Of a DNA stretch of 64,000 nt, positions 17,251 to 25,980 are shown piece by piece. The notes beneath the pieces are model-generated. The model made no database searches and was not told the origin of the DNA. It worked only from the letters and a program-made list of their open reading frames with translations. The position numbers and the translations under genes were made by a program. Every line of letters begins with the position of its first letter. The stretch's first letter is position 1. The stretch covers positions 83,475 to 147,474 of the forward strand of contig NZ_JADMLB010000059.1 of assembly GCF_015482765.1 (NCBI RefSeq). Direction: 5' to 3'. Source of the stretch: Halodesulfovibrio sp. (lineage in GTDB: Bacteria > Desulfobacterota > Desulfovibrionia > Desulfovibrionales > Desulfovibrionaceae).

Positions 17251-19614
17251 TTATCCTGTTGGTTGTTCTTTTTTGGCAAGTACAGTACGTGGCTTGCTTC
17301 CATCAGCTGGCCCAACAATTCCATCCTGCTCCATTTGTTCAACAAAGCGTGCTGCTTTATTGAATCCGATTCTGAATCGACGTTGAATAAGTGAGATAGA
17401 TGCTTTTCCATTTTCGATAACAAAAGCGACGCACTCTGCATAAAGAGGGTCGTCAGCTGTTCCGCTGTTGCCTCCACCGTTCATAGAGCCAGAAACATTG
17501 CCGGTTCCTTCTGTTGCCCATTCCACAAAATCAACTTTGTAGGATGGCGGAAGTTGTTTTTTCCAGTGGGATACCACAGAAATTACATCTTCATCACTAA
17601 CGAAGGCACCATGCATACGCGTTAAGCGACCACCACCCGGTTTGAAAAGCATATCACCTTTACCGAGTAAGTGCTCTGCCCCGACTGTGTCAAGAATTGT
17701 ACGTGAATCGTGTTTGCCAGTAACTTGAAATGATATACGGCATGGGAAGTTCGCTTTAATTAAGCCGGTTACAACATCAACACTCGGACGTTGAGTCGCA
17801 AGAATCAAATGGATACCTGCAGCTCGAGCAAGCTGTGCGAGACGCACAATGCTAGTTTCGACTTCTTTTGCAGCTGTCAACATAAGATCAGCAAGTTCAT
17901 CAATGATGATGACCATGTACGGAATCGGTTGTAAATCTACAAGATTTTCAGGTTTGTCATCACCCATTTGCTTTAATTTAGCATTGTAACTTAGTACGTT
18001 ACGTACACCCATGCGGGACATTGCTTCATACCGCTTGTCCATTTCATGCACAGCCCAGTCTAGCGCATTTTTAGCTTGGGACATATCTGTAACAACAGGA
18101 TGTACCAAGTGAGGAAGGTCTGCATATACAGCAAGTTCAATACGTTTTGGGTCGATTAGCAGTAGTTGTAAAGAGTCTGGAGTTGTTTTGAACAGTAAAC
18201 TCATAAGCACTGAGTTAATAAATACACTCTTGCCCTGTCCTGTTGCGCCAGCAACAAGAAGGTGTGGCATTTTTGCCAGATCAGAAGTGAACGGAATACC
18301 CGAAATATCTTTGCCGATAGCAAGGGTAAGTGGGTCTTTAGATGCAGTAAAAGTTTCGGAGGCAAATAATTCTCTCAATGATACTAGTTCTCTAATTTCA
18401 TTAGGAATCTCAATGCCAACAGTATCTTTTCCTGGTATAGGCGCCTGAATGCGGACAGAAACGGCACTTAATGCCATTGCTATATCGTTTGATAAGTTTG
18501 CTATTTTACTTACTTTAACGCCTGGGGCTGGTTTTACCTCAAACATTGTGACAACTGGTCCAGGGGTGATACGCTGCAGCTCGCCGTGAACATTGAAATC
18601 TTCAAGGCATTCCATTACCAAACGCCCTTTTGTTTCCAATACTTCGCGCGGAGTTGATTCAACTTCATCGTCACTACTAGAGAATAAATCCAAAACTGGT
18701 AATGAGATTTTTTTACTTTTTTTAGCCGCAGTACGTTTAACTTCTGGGAAATCCAGTTCGGCTTCGAAAGGATTGCCTTCACCGATGAGTGATGCTTCTT
18801 CACCAGTTGCTTTAATAGGATCGTCAATAATTACTGAACTGAATTCAGCAGTTGGCACCTCTTCTGGAGAAGCTATCTCATCCCATATCTCAGGTTCAGC
18901 ATCAGGTAAATCAAGTGATGAAGGTTCACTTGAAAGGTCTTCAGCTTTTTTACTAAATAGAGAACGTCTTGCTTTTTTTTCTTTGCTAACTTCTTTTGAT
19001 TTCTTCGCCTTTGGCTTCTTCTTTGTAGTAATAGGCTTTTTAAGGAGTGGCTTTTTAACTTCACCAATATATTTTTTTAGCCATGTGAATAGCCCTGCCC
19101 ATGTGCCGCCCATAATAAGTTGAATTGAGCAGATAGTGACAAAGGTCCAAAGAAGTGTACTACCTATAGGTCGTAAATAGTACCAGTTGACAGAAAAGAG
19201 CACGTCTCCAAGTAGTCCACCACCTTGGATTTCTCCAACGGTCAGTGGCACTGCAGAACTGAGCGAGCAGATACTGATGCCGAAGAGAACAATTCCGGTC
19301 CATCGCCACCATTCAATACAAATTTTCGAAAAAAAGCAGCGAACACCGGATGCAAGAAATCCAAGAGCAAGAAGGTACGAAGACAGGCCAAACAAGTCTA
19401 CAAGAAGACCTGAAAGGTAGGCTCCAAATAATCCAGCAGCATTATGAATAGATTTAGGCGAACTTACGATATGGTTGAGGCTTGGATCGGCCTGACTAAA
19501 AGTAGCAAGGCTGATAGTAAGCAAGATGCCCCAGAACGTGATGAATAAAGAAAAAAGTTCGCGAGTTATACGTTGCGTATTCGTAATACCATCCTCCAGT
19601 AGGAGTATTTCCAA
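17251..19614 (-). CDS. ftsK: DNA translocase FtsK
   Basis: 787-residue septal DNA pump that clears chromosomes and activates XerCD at dif. Four membrane helices occupy residues about 20-175; a short Lys/Glu-rich linker follows (about 185-315); the alpha-beta motor has Walker A GATGQGKS at 456-463 and an IIIDELADLM Walker B; the gamma winged-helix that reads KOPS spans about 715-785. The frame opens with TTG at 19614 with no ribosome site. A GGAGG at 19597-19593 lies five bases before an in-frame ATT (19587), so a non-AUG start there is possible. No Met occurs before the second or later helices. lolA is coupled downstream. Confidence 0.9.
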   Translation of the reverse strand: MEILLLEDGITNTQRITRELFSLFITFWGILLTISLATFSQADPSLNHIVSSPKSIHNAAGLFGAYLSGLLVDLFGLSSYLLALGFLASGVRCFFSKICIEWWRWTGIVLFGISICSLSSAVPLTVGEIQGGGLLGDVLFSVNWYYLRPIGSTLLWTFVTICSIQLIMGGTWAGLFTWLKKYIGEVKKPLLKKPITTKKKPKAKKSKEVSKEKKARRSLFSKKAEDLSSEPSSLDLPDAEPEIWDEIASPEEVPTAEFSSVIIDDPIKATGEEASLIGEGNPFEAELDFPEVKRTAAKKSKKISLPVLDLFSSSDDEVESTPREVLETKGRLVMECLEDFNVHGELQRITPGPVVTMFEVKPAPGVKVSKIANLSNDIAMALSAVSVRIQAPIPGKDTVGIEIPNEIRELVSLRELFASETFTASKDPLTLAIGKDISGIPFTSDLAKMPHLLVAGATGQGKSVFINSVLMSLLFKTTPDSLQLLLIDPKRIELAVYADLPHLVHPVVTDMSQAKNALDWAVHEMDKRYEAMSRMGVRNVLSYNAKLKQMGDDKPENLVDLQPIPYMVIIIDELADLMLTAAKEVETSIVRLAQLARAAGIHLILATQRPSVDVVTGLIKANFPCRISFQVTGKHDSRTILDTVGAEHLLGKGDMLFKPGGGRLTRMHGAFVSDEDVISVVSHWKKQLPPSYKVDFVEWATEGTGNVSGSMNGGGNSGTADDPLYAECVAFVIENGKASISLIQRRFRIGFNKAARFVEQMEQDGIVGPADGSKPRTVLAKKEQPTG

Positions 19615-19790
19615 TTTTATGACAGAATATAATATTATATCAGAGTCCAGAGAGACAGGCTAACCACTTAGTTTGTCAGGAATCTGATAACCTCGGTTTA
19701 CTGTAGTCATAATATGGGCTGCAATCAACAGCAGATTTTTCAATGTGTTGAAATGAACAACTTTTTTCACTTGTAAAATAGCATAAAAAA

Positions 19791-19819
19791 AACGCGCTTA
19801 AAATAAAGCGCGTTTTTTT
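19791..19819. terminator. Terminator downstream of efp
   Basis: AACGCGCTT (19791-19799), AAAATA loop, AAGCGCGTT (19806-19814), with A-run and T-run on either side. On the minus strand it follows efp directly. Confidence 0.9.
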
Positions 19820-19839
19820 ATACAGTTGGGAGCGAAGCC

Positions 19840-20403
19840 TTAAGAGTTTTCGCGACCAAGGTACTCACGGGTGCGAGTATCAATTTTGATTTTGTCACCG
19901 ATATTGATGAATAATGGTACGTTCACTTCAAGGCCAGTTTCAATTGTAGCTGGCTTCGTAACGTTAGATACGGTGTCGCCTTTTGCACCCGGCTCTGTGT
20001 GGGTAACTTCAAATACAAGAGCTGCTGGTAATTCAAGAGAAAGTGGATCACCATTGTAGAGCATTACTTTTACTTCCTGACCATCTTTAAGGAAGTTTTC
20101 AGCGCCACCGGATTTTTCGGTGCTCATGTAATGCTGCTCGTAAGAGCCAAGGTCCATTAATACAAGGTTGTCGCCTTCCATGTAGAGGTACTGCATTGCA
20201 GAATGTTCGATATCTGGACGACCAACTTTTTCACCGGAACGGAAGGTGTTGTCAACAACGCGACCAGTAAGCAGGTTGCGAAGTTTTGTGCGGATCATAG
20301 CGCCGCCCTTACCCGGTTTGAAATGCTGAAATTCTACGATTTCGTATGGTGTGCCGTCCAAAAGGATTTTAAGACCACGTTTGAAATCAGTGGTTGAGAA
20401 CAT
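19840..20403 (-). CDS. efp: Elongation factor P
   Basis: 187-residue translation factor that rescues ribosomes stalled at polyproline. Three beta-barrel domains as in EF-P; the N-terminal loop [10 protein letters not shown] carries the tip lysine (about K34), the site that can be modified by EpmA-type enzymes. The start is the ATG five bases after GGAGG; a four-codon longer frame is less likely. aroQ lies 43 bases upstream on the same strand. Confidence 0.93.
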   Translation of the reverse strand: MFSTTDFKRGLKILLDGTPYEIVEFQHFKPGKGGAMIRTKLRNLLTGRVVDNTFRSGEKVGRPDIEHSAMQYLYMEGDNLVLMDLGSYEQHYMSTEKSGGAENFLKDGQEVKVMLYNGDPLSLELPAALVFEVTHTEPGAKGDTVSNVTKPATIETGLEVNVPLFINIGDKIKIDTRTREYLGRENS

Positions 20404-20446
20404 GTATTCCTCCAAGTCGTTCCGATTGGTATCGGAAAATTAAATT

Positions 20447-20902
20447 CTAATCTTCAAGGTGCTGAAATAATGCTTGCACGGCTAGTGCGTAACTCATCAT
20501 GCCGAAACCAGCAATAACACCGATGACATGTCGACCAATAAAACTTTTTTGTCGCAGTGGTTCGGAGCGGGCAAGTACATTACTCAAATGCACCTCGACC
20601 ACTGGAAGCTCAATCCAAGCAAGACAATCTGCTAAGGCAAGGCTTGTGTGAGTATATGCGCCGGCATTTAAAACAATGCCATCAACACCCTCTTCTCTAG
20701 CCTGCTCAATACGATCAATCAGTTTGCCTTCTGAATTATTTTGATAAAATTCAAGAGAAACGCGTTGAGTATTTTCACCCAGAACTTTTTCGAGAAGCTC
20801 GGGTACGATATCCATAGTACTATTGCCATAGATTTCCGGCTGACGTTTTCCTAATGCTCCAAGATTAGGACCATTAAGAATCAATATATTGTAACCGGCC
20901 AT
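20447..20902 (-). CDS. aroQ: Type II 3-dehydroquinate dehydratase
   Basis: 151-residue dodecameric enzyme of the shikimate pathway. Signatures: [19 protein letters not shown] with the catalytic Tyr and Arg on the lid, [10 protein letters not shown], and VEVHLSN with the general-acid His near residue 105. Length fits type II enzymes. Upstream of efp on the same strand, probably one transcript; this aroQ-efp pairing is common in bacteria. Confidence 0.93.
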   Translation of the reverse strand: MAGYNILILNGPNLGALGKRQPEIYGNSTMDIVPELLEKVLGENTQRVSLEFYQNNSEGKLIDRIEQAREEGVDGIVLNAGAYTHTSLALADCLAWIELPVVEVHLSNVLARSEPLRQKSFIGRHVIGVIAGFGMMSYALAVQALFQHLED

Positions 20903-21035
20903 GCGTACTCCCTTTGTCTTTACACATTGCTTTTATACCATTAGGAATGGTGGAAACAAACGGGTAATATTTTCCGAAGCGCTGCTTGTTGTCAAGCTCG
21001 GCGTTGCCTTTACTAACTATTACCAAAGGCCTCTC

Positions 21036-21767
21036 ATGCAACCAAATCTTATTTTAGAAGACACTATATATACTCTCGAACAACTTCAAGAAGTTGACGT
21101 GCCTCAAATTGCACTTGCCGGTCGTTCAAACGTTGGCAAGTCCTCGCTTATTAATGCATTAGCTGGACGCAAAAATCTGGCTCGAATCAGCTCCACTCCT
21201 GGTAAAACTCAGTCTATCAACTTTTATAGAGTTGATCCTTGGAAATATTACCTTGTTGATCTTCCAGGCTATGGGTATGCAAAAGTGTCCAAAGCTGATC
21301 GTCAAAAGTGGGCAGAGTTGATTAACCAGTACCTTATTTCAACTCCCGGCTTGAAAGCACTTGCCGTGTTAATAGACAGCCGCGTGCCACCACAACAGAT
21401 AGATATTGAGCTGACAAGCTATGCCCGCCAAATTGATCTGCCTCTTATACCAATTCTTACAAAAGGTGATAAGTGCAAACAACGAGAGCGAGACGCTAAA
21501 CAAAGTGAGTGGGCAAAACTCCTTGGTGGAATTAAGCCTATTATTTCATCTGCATCGTCAGGGCTTGGTCTTGACAGAATCTGGCATGCCTTTGCTGAAC
21601 ATGCCATGGATCCAGAAGAGTTTGCCCGTATTGATGAAGAGGTGAAAAAAGCAAAAGCTGAGAAAAAAGCACTTCGAGCTGCCCGTGCAGAAAAACGAGC
21701 AACTGAAAAACCAAAAACTAAATCTAAAAAAGCTACTCCTTCTAAAAAGAAAAAGAAGAAAAAGTAG
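21036..21767 (+). CDS. engB: Ribosome-biogenesis GTPase EngB/YsxC
   Basis: 243-residue circular GTPase needed for 50S assembly. G1 GRSNVGKS at 29-36, G2/G3 region with [11 protein letters not shown] and DLPGYGYA, G4 TKGDK and the SSAS G5. The start ATG follows AAAGG at six bases; the open frame extends 45 codons upstream but that part shows no homology pattern. The C-terminus is an unusual Lys/Ala-rich tail (about 200-243, ending in a run of lysines) likely to contact rRNA. Confidence 0.92.
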   Translation: MQPNLILEDTIYTLEQLQEVDVPQIALAGRSNVGKSSLINALAGRKNLARISSTPGKTQSINFYRVDPWKYYLVDLPGYGYAKVSKADRQKWAELINQYLISTPGLKALAVLIDSRVPPQQIDIELTSYARQIDLPLIPILTKGDKCKQRERDAKQSEWAKLLGGIKPIISSASSGLGLDRIWHAFAEHAMDPEEFARIDEEVKKAKAEKKALRAARAEKRATEKPKTKSKKATPSKKKKKKK

Positions 21768-21831
21768 CATTGGATAAGGCGTTGCACAAAAAGGTGCTAC
21801 GTTGCTTTTTTGCTGAATGCAAGAATTAATC

Positions 21832-21867
21832 AGGTGAGTTCACATGTGATGAGCTCACCTTTTTTTA
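21832..21867 (+). terminator. Terminator after engB
   Basis: AGGTGAG (21832-21838) pairs with CTCACCT (21854-21860) around an inner TCACATGTGA palindrome, then seven T. Confidence 0.85.
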
Positions 21868-22134
21868 TTTGAAGTTTCTTCTTATGAAGAAGGAAAAACG
21901 ACAGAAAAAAAGTTTTGAATAACTGAAAAATAAAGAGCTAAAAAAAATAATTAGTATAAAACATCGTGAAGGATGTGTGTTCGCTTATAATGAATATTTG
22001 TGCGAAATAAGCTTTATCAAGTCTTTTTTTTGCTTTTTTCAGTAAAATTATGGTGTAAATTGCAAATAAAATGATTTTATTGTGATGCAAATAAGGATTT
22101 TTATAGCAAAAATCTGGAAAATTACCCTTAATTA
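21868..22134. other. AT-rich gap between engB and ppsA terminators
   Basis: About 270 bases between two convergent terminators. Strongly AT-rich with poly-A and poly-T runs. I see no gene, repeat or regulatory element. Confidence 0.5.
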
Positions 22135-22170
22135 TAAAAAAAGGGACACACTTTGAGTGCGTCCCTTTTG
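22135..22170 (-). terminator. Terminator after ppsA
   Basis: On the minus strand AAAAGGGAC-G-CACT, short loop, AGTG-T-GTCCCTTTTTTT; the stem has one mismatch. It follows the ppsA stop by 29 bases. Confidence 0.88.
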
Positions 22171-22198
22171 TCGTCCTAGTAAGCAATACTTTTACATA

Positions 22199-25100
22199 CT
22201 ACCACTTTTTCTTACGCTGAGCTTCGAGAGCAACAGCTTGCTCTTCAAAGTTTGCGAAACCAGCCTGATGGAGAGCATCAAGAACGGTTTCTTTCCAATC
22301 CCAACCTGCATAGATTACAGGTTTATGGAATTTTGCTCGGAACTGTTCAAGTTCCTGACGGTAGAACTTCTCTTTTGGAGTTTCAATTGACTCACGAAGC
22401 TGTTCATGAAGACGAGCGATTTCACCTTCGTACCAGTCAAGAATGTCCTGAGCATTTTTGTATTTTTTGAGAATATGTCCGTATCCATTTTCATTTAAAA
22501 GAACACGAATTTTCTCAAGGTATTTATCACCAAGCCACTGGCCGAGCTGCTCAGTTTTAATGTTCTCCTGTTCTACTTCAGCCATATCGTTTTTGGTCTG
22601 GAAGTAAGTGTCAGGTACTACTGATGCAGAAACAATACCGGCAATTGCAACAAGGCCACGAAGGATGGTGCTGTTAGAAACACCCTGTCCGCAAAAGCCG
22701 ACTTTTTTACCGTATTTTTGACCGGTAAAGATAGTGCAAAGAATTGCCCAAATTACTGCAGGGTCTTCTTCATCGTAGATATGAGAAAGACTTGCATTGT
22801 CTCGGTCAGTAGCAAGAACCATCTGAGTCATGTCGTTGGAACCAATGGAGAATCCATCAAATTCCTGAATGAACTGCTTGGCAAGAATTGCGTTACTTGG
22901 GATTTCAGACATGAGGATGATTTTCAAACCATCTTCACCACGCTTAAGTTTGTGAACCTGTTCGAGGTAGCGGCGCATTGCTCTACCCTCTTCAAGAGTA
23001 CGAACAAACGGAAGCATGATCTGAAGGTTAGTACCACCGTATACACCACGAGCAAGTTTGAATGCTTCGATTTCCCAGTCATGAAGGTTACGGGATACGC
23101 CGCGGTAACCGAGCATTGGGTTATCTTCGAAGTGTTCGAACAAAGAGCCGCCAAGAAGGTTGCGGTACTCGTTGGATTTAAAGTCGGTGGTTCTGTAGAT
23201 GATGTCTTTTCCGTAAAAAGCCATGGCAAACAGAGCAAGACCCTGAGCCAAAGTTTGTACGTAGTGCTCTTTACCGGAACGGTATCCGCGGGACTTAATG
23301 ATGGTGCGGATTTTTTCTGGAATTCCACGCATGTCACGGATTTCTTTCTCAAGACCGGAGGTCAGAGCAACTTCAACACGAACCTGTTTAACTTTATGGA
23401 TTACATCCATTACTACAGGGTCATTTGCAGCTTTTGCTGTGAGTGCTTTTACAGAAGCATCAATTTCAGCCTTGCGTCGGGTGCTTTCAGGATCAGTGCC
23501 GGAGAGTTTGAGCAATTCATCAGAGAAGCCCATAACAGCGGAAACATGATCTTCAAGATTTTCAGAAGTTTTGAGTACATCGAATCTGCGGGTAGCAGTT
23601 TCCATGTACGCGTCGAGTTTGTGATCAAGCTCGCGCATACGTCGATGAACAGCAAGTACTTCATCAGTACCGCGAGGCTGTTCATTTTCAGTCAGTTTCT
23701 CAATTTCTTCAGAAAGACCTGTGAGGTGCCCTACGTACTCACGGAGGTTAAAGTCAACACCAACGATACCAAGAGCAAGCTGCTCACGAAGTACTTTGGT
23801 GAGCTTGCTTTCCAACTCATGAACTTTACCAGCTACTACACGGTCAAGTTCACCGGAATCGTAAGCTTCAAGAGCTTTTGGATGGATGGAAATGTTACCA
23901 AGCATAAATTCTGCACGGAGCAGACCAACTTCGAAATCGGTTACATTTCTGAGTCTGGAAAGGAAGAGTGACTGGCCAACGTCTGCGAGAATGAGGCCGA
24001 CTTTGGTTTTGGTTTCTGGAAGTTTTGCAAGATTCATTTCGCCGCCAACTTCTTTGAGAGGAAGAAGACCGCGGTAAACCTTGCCACGAGTACCGTCAAC
24101 AGTGATTTCTTCACCGTCAAGGTTTCGGAGAACTTCAAGACGCTGAATACCGATGATTGCTGGAATACCAAGTTCGCGGGAGGTAATAGCTGCGTGACTT
24201 GTGTCACCGCCAACGTCTGCGAGAATGGATGAAGCAATACGCATGCCCGGTACCATGTCAGGGTCGGTACGTTCAGCAGCGAGGATGTCGCCTTTGTTAA
24301 TTTTGTTCAACTCAAGAGCTGATCGGAGATATTTTACACGTCCCTGACCTGCGCCACGGGATGCACCGTTACCTTCGAGGATAACTTCTGCATTAGCAGC
24401 AGCTTTTTCATCCACCTCAAGACGGCGCATGAAAATAGTATCAGGATGAAGTTCAAACTCTTCATTCCAACGGGTTTCAGGACGAGCCTGCACAAACCAA
24501 AGGCGATCTGCATCATCAATACAGAATTCTGTATCCATGATCATTCCGCCGTAAGCTTTGGAAATACCACGCACGCCACGTGCAACTTCTTCAGCCTGTG
24601 CAAGAGAAAGTGACCAGCGGAAAGCTTCGAGGTCAGGTACGTCCACCATTTTGGTGCCGCCCTTTTCTTCGTAGACAATTTTTTTGTCTTTGCAGCCCAT
24701 CTGACGAATAACAACTTCCTGCATATCGTCACGCTGGAACACATAGAATTTATCAGGGGTAACCATGCCGCCTACTACTGCCTCACCGAGACCATAGCTA
24801 GCATCAATGGAAACTAAGTCTTTTCTGTCTGTACCACGACAACCTGTAGCAGTATCTGCGGAGAATGCAGTACCGGAAATTACAGGGTTAATCATACGCA
24901 TGATGCAAACAGAAAGAGAGGTGTTTTCAATGGCCCATTCTTCTTTTGCTTTAATAGCAATAGTTTCGTCACCGGTTGCTTCTGCACGAGCCATAGCGTC
25001 CAGAATAGCTTCACGACGGTAGGTCATTGAGCGAAGGTTGTATGCAGATGCGCAGTCCCAATGGTATGCTTCAACACATCTGTTTTCACCAACGATGTTC

Positions 25101-25774
25101 AGGTAAGTATCCTGAAGTCCAGCGAATGCTTTTTTACGGGAATCTTCACCGGCTGCGGATGAGCGAACCGCTACTGGAACGTCTTCAAGACCTGCTTCTT
25201 TGCAAATTGCGTTGTACGCGTCGCGTACGCAACCGGTTACACTCTCAGGCAGCTCGACAGAAAGAATGCCTGCTTGAACCAGTACTGAACGCTTACGGAG
25301 TTGGTCAATGCCTTCTGGAGAAGTTGCAAAACCTTCAACAACGTTGTTTACAAATGTTCTTGTCTTAAGAGTAGTCTGAGCACCCTCAGCTTCAGCTTCA
25401 GCACGAATTTCTTTAGCAATATTACGTACGAATTTCTGAAGGAATTCAGGGTCCTTGTTGATCTCTGGGTCATTCCAGTCAATTCGGTTGTACTCTTTGT
25501 CAACCATGGAGCGAACAAGTGAGGCGTTCACTTTCGTTTCATCCATGAGCTGGTGGAAGGCTATGGAAGAGATTGCACGAAATTGCGGAGCCCGAATACC
25601 GTCAACCTGACTAATAATAGCGGTGTTGTAGTTTTTACCACCGACAAGAAGCTCTGCCTCTTCACCAATGGCTACAATGTCTGCGCCTGTAAGAACCATT
25701 TTTTTCTGAAGTTCTTTGATCTTAGTCGCTTGTGCTTTAACACTCTTGGAATCGTCAGCCTTTTTCTTGGCCAT
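22199..25774 (-). CDS. ppsA: Phosphoenolpyruvate synthase, enlarged form
   Basis: 1191 residues. Makes PEP from pyruvate and ATP (AMP and phosphate released). The N-terminal ATP-grasp domain shows VAVRSSAAGEDS at 202-212; the swivelling domain has the phospho-histidine H527 in GGDTSHAAI; the C-terminal TIM barrel has GSNDMTQ and GFCGQG with the catalytic Cys. Usual PpsA is about 790 residues; the extra length lies mainly between the His domain and the barrel (about 620-880), charged and helical. An AGGAGG precedes the ATG. It lies directly downstream of pyc on the same strand, linking pyruvate to both oxaloacetate and PEP. Confidence 0.9.
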   Translation of the reverse strand: MAKKKADDSKSVKAQATKIKELQKKMVLTGADIVAIGEEAELLVGGKNYNTAIISQVDGIRAPQFRAISSIAFHQLMDETKVNASLVRSMVDKEYNRIDWNDPEINKDPEFLQKFVRNIAKEIRAEAEAEGAQTTLKTRTFVNNVVEGFATSPEGIDQLRKRSVLVQAGILSVELPESVTGCVRDAYNAICKEAGLEDVPVAVRSSAAGEDSRKKAFAGLQDTYLNIVGENRCVEAYHWDCASAYNLRSMTYRREAILDAMARAEATGDETIAIKAKEEWAIENTSLSVCIMRMINPVISGTAFSADTATGCRGTDRKDLVSIDASYGLGEAVVGGMVTPDKFYVFQRDDMQEVVIRQMGCKDKKIVYEEKGGTKMVDVPDLEAFRWSLSLAQAEEVARGVRGISKAYGGMIMDTEFCIDDADRLWFVQARPETRWNEEFELHPDTIFMRRLEVDEKAAANAEVILEGNGASRGAGQGRVKYLRSALELNKINKGDILAAERTDPDMVPGMRIASSILADVGGDTSHAAITSRELGIPAIIGIQRLEVLRNLDGEEITVDGTRGKVYRGLLPLKEVGGEMNLAKLPETKTKVGLILADVGQSLFLSRLRNVTDFEVGLLRAEFMLGNISIHPKALEAYDSGELDRVVAGKVHELESKLTKVLREQLALGIVGVDFNLREYVGHLTGLSEEIEKLTENEQPRGTDEVLAVHRRMRELDHKLDAYMETATRRFDVLKTSENLEDHVSAVMGFSDELLKLSGTDPESTRRKAEIDASVKALTAKAANDPVVMDVIHKVKQVRVEVALTSGLEKEIRDMRGIPEKIRTIIKSRGYRSGKEHYVQTLAQGLALFAMAFYGKDIIYRTTDFKSNEYRNLLGGSLFEHFEDNPMLGYRGVSRNLHDWEIEAFKLARGVYGGTNLQIMLPFVRTLEEGRAMRRYLEQVHKLKRGEDGLKIILMSEIPSNAILAKQFIQEFDGFSIGSNDMTQMVLATDRDNASLSHIYDEEDPAVIWAILCTIFTGQKYGKKVGFCGQGVSNSTILRGLVAIAGIVSASVVPDTYFQTKNDMAEVEQENIKTEQLGQWLGDKYLEKIRVLLNENGYGHILKKYKNAQDILDWYEGEIARLHEQLRESIETPKEKFYRQELEQFRAKFHKPVIYAGWDWKETVLDALHQAGFANFEEQAVALEAQRKKKW

Positions 25775-25829
25775 CAGTCTTTCCTCCTGGAAGGACTTAT
25801 CACTTTAAAAAACCGGAAACTATAACTTA

Positions 25830-25844
25830 TAGAGTAAAACTCTA
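25830..25844. promoter_or_regulatory. Perfect dyad upstream of ppsA
   Basis: TAGAGT-AAA-ACTCTA, 56 bases upstream of the ppsA ATG. A perfect 6-bp inverted repeat of this kind in a promoter region is a candidate operator. No regulator identified. Confidence 0.35.
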
Positions 25845-25914
25845 CGCCCATCGTTAGAATTAGAATTTAGTAAACAACTTTTTTTATAGGCAATACCTAC
25901 ACGGTGGTTATTTA

Positions 25915-25942
25915 ATGGAGAGTCCTGTCAGGGACTCTCCAT
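25915..25942 (-). terminator. Hairpin after pyc, possible terminator
   Basis: ATGGAGAGTCC and GGACTCTCCAT form an 11-bp stem with a six-base loop, 39 bases after the pyc stop. There is no good T-run on the minus strand, so it may be a processing or weak termination site between pyc and ppsA. Confidence 0.5.
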
Positions 25943-25980
25943 ACTCTCTAATCCTTACTCATGCACTGCATGAGACCCAT

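Noticed and set aside
22718..23971. A 417-codon plus-strand ORF inside ppsA
   Set aside because: It is antisense to conserved PpsA motifs, has no family signature and is rich in residues produced by reading the codon pattern backwards. A shadow.
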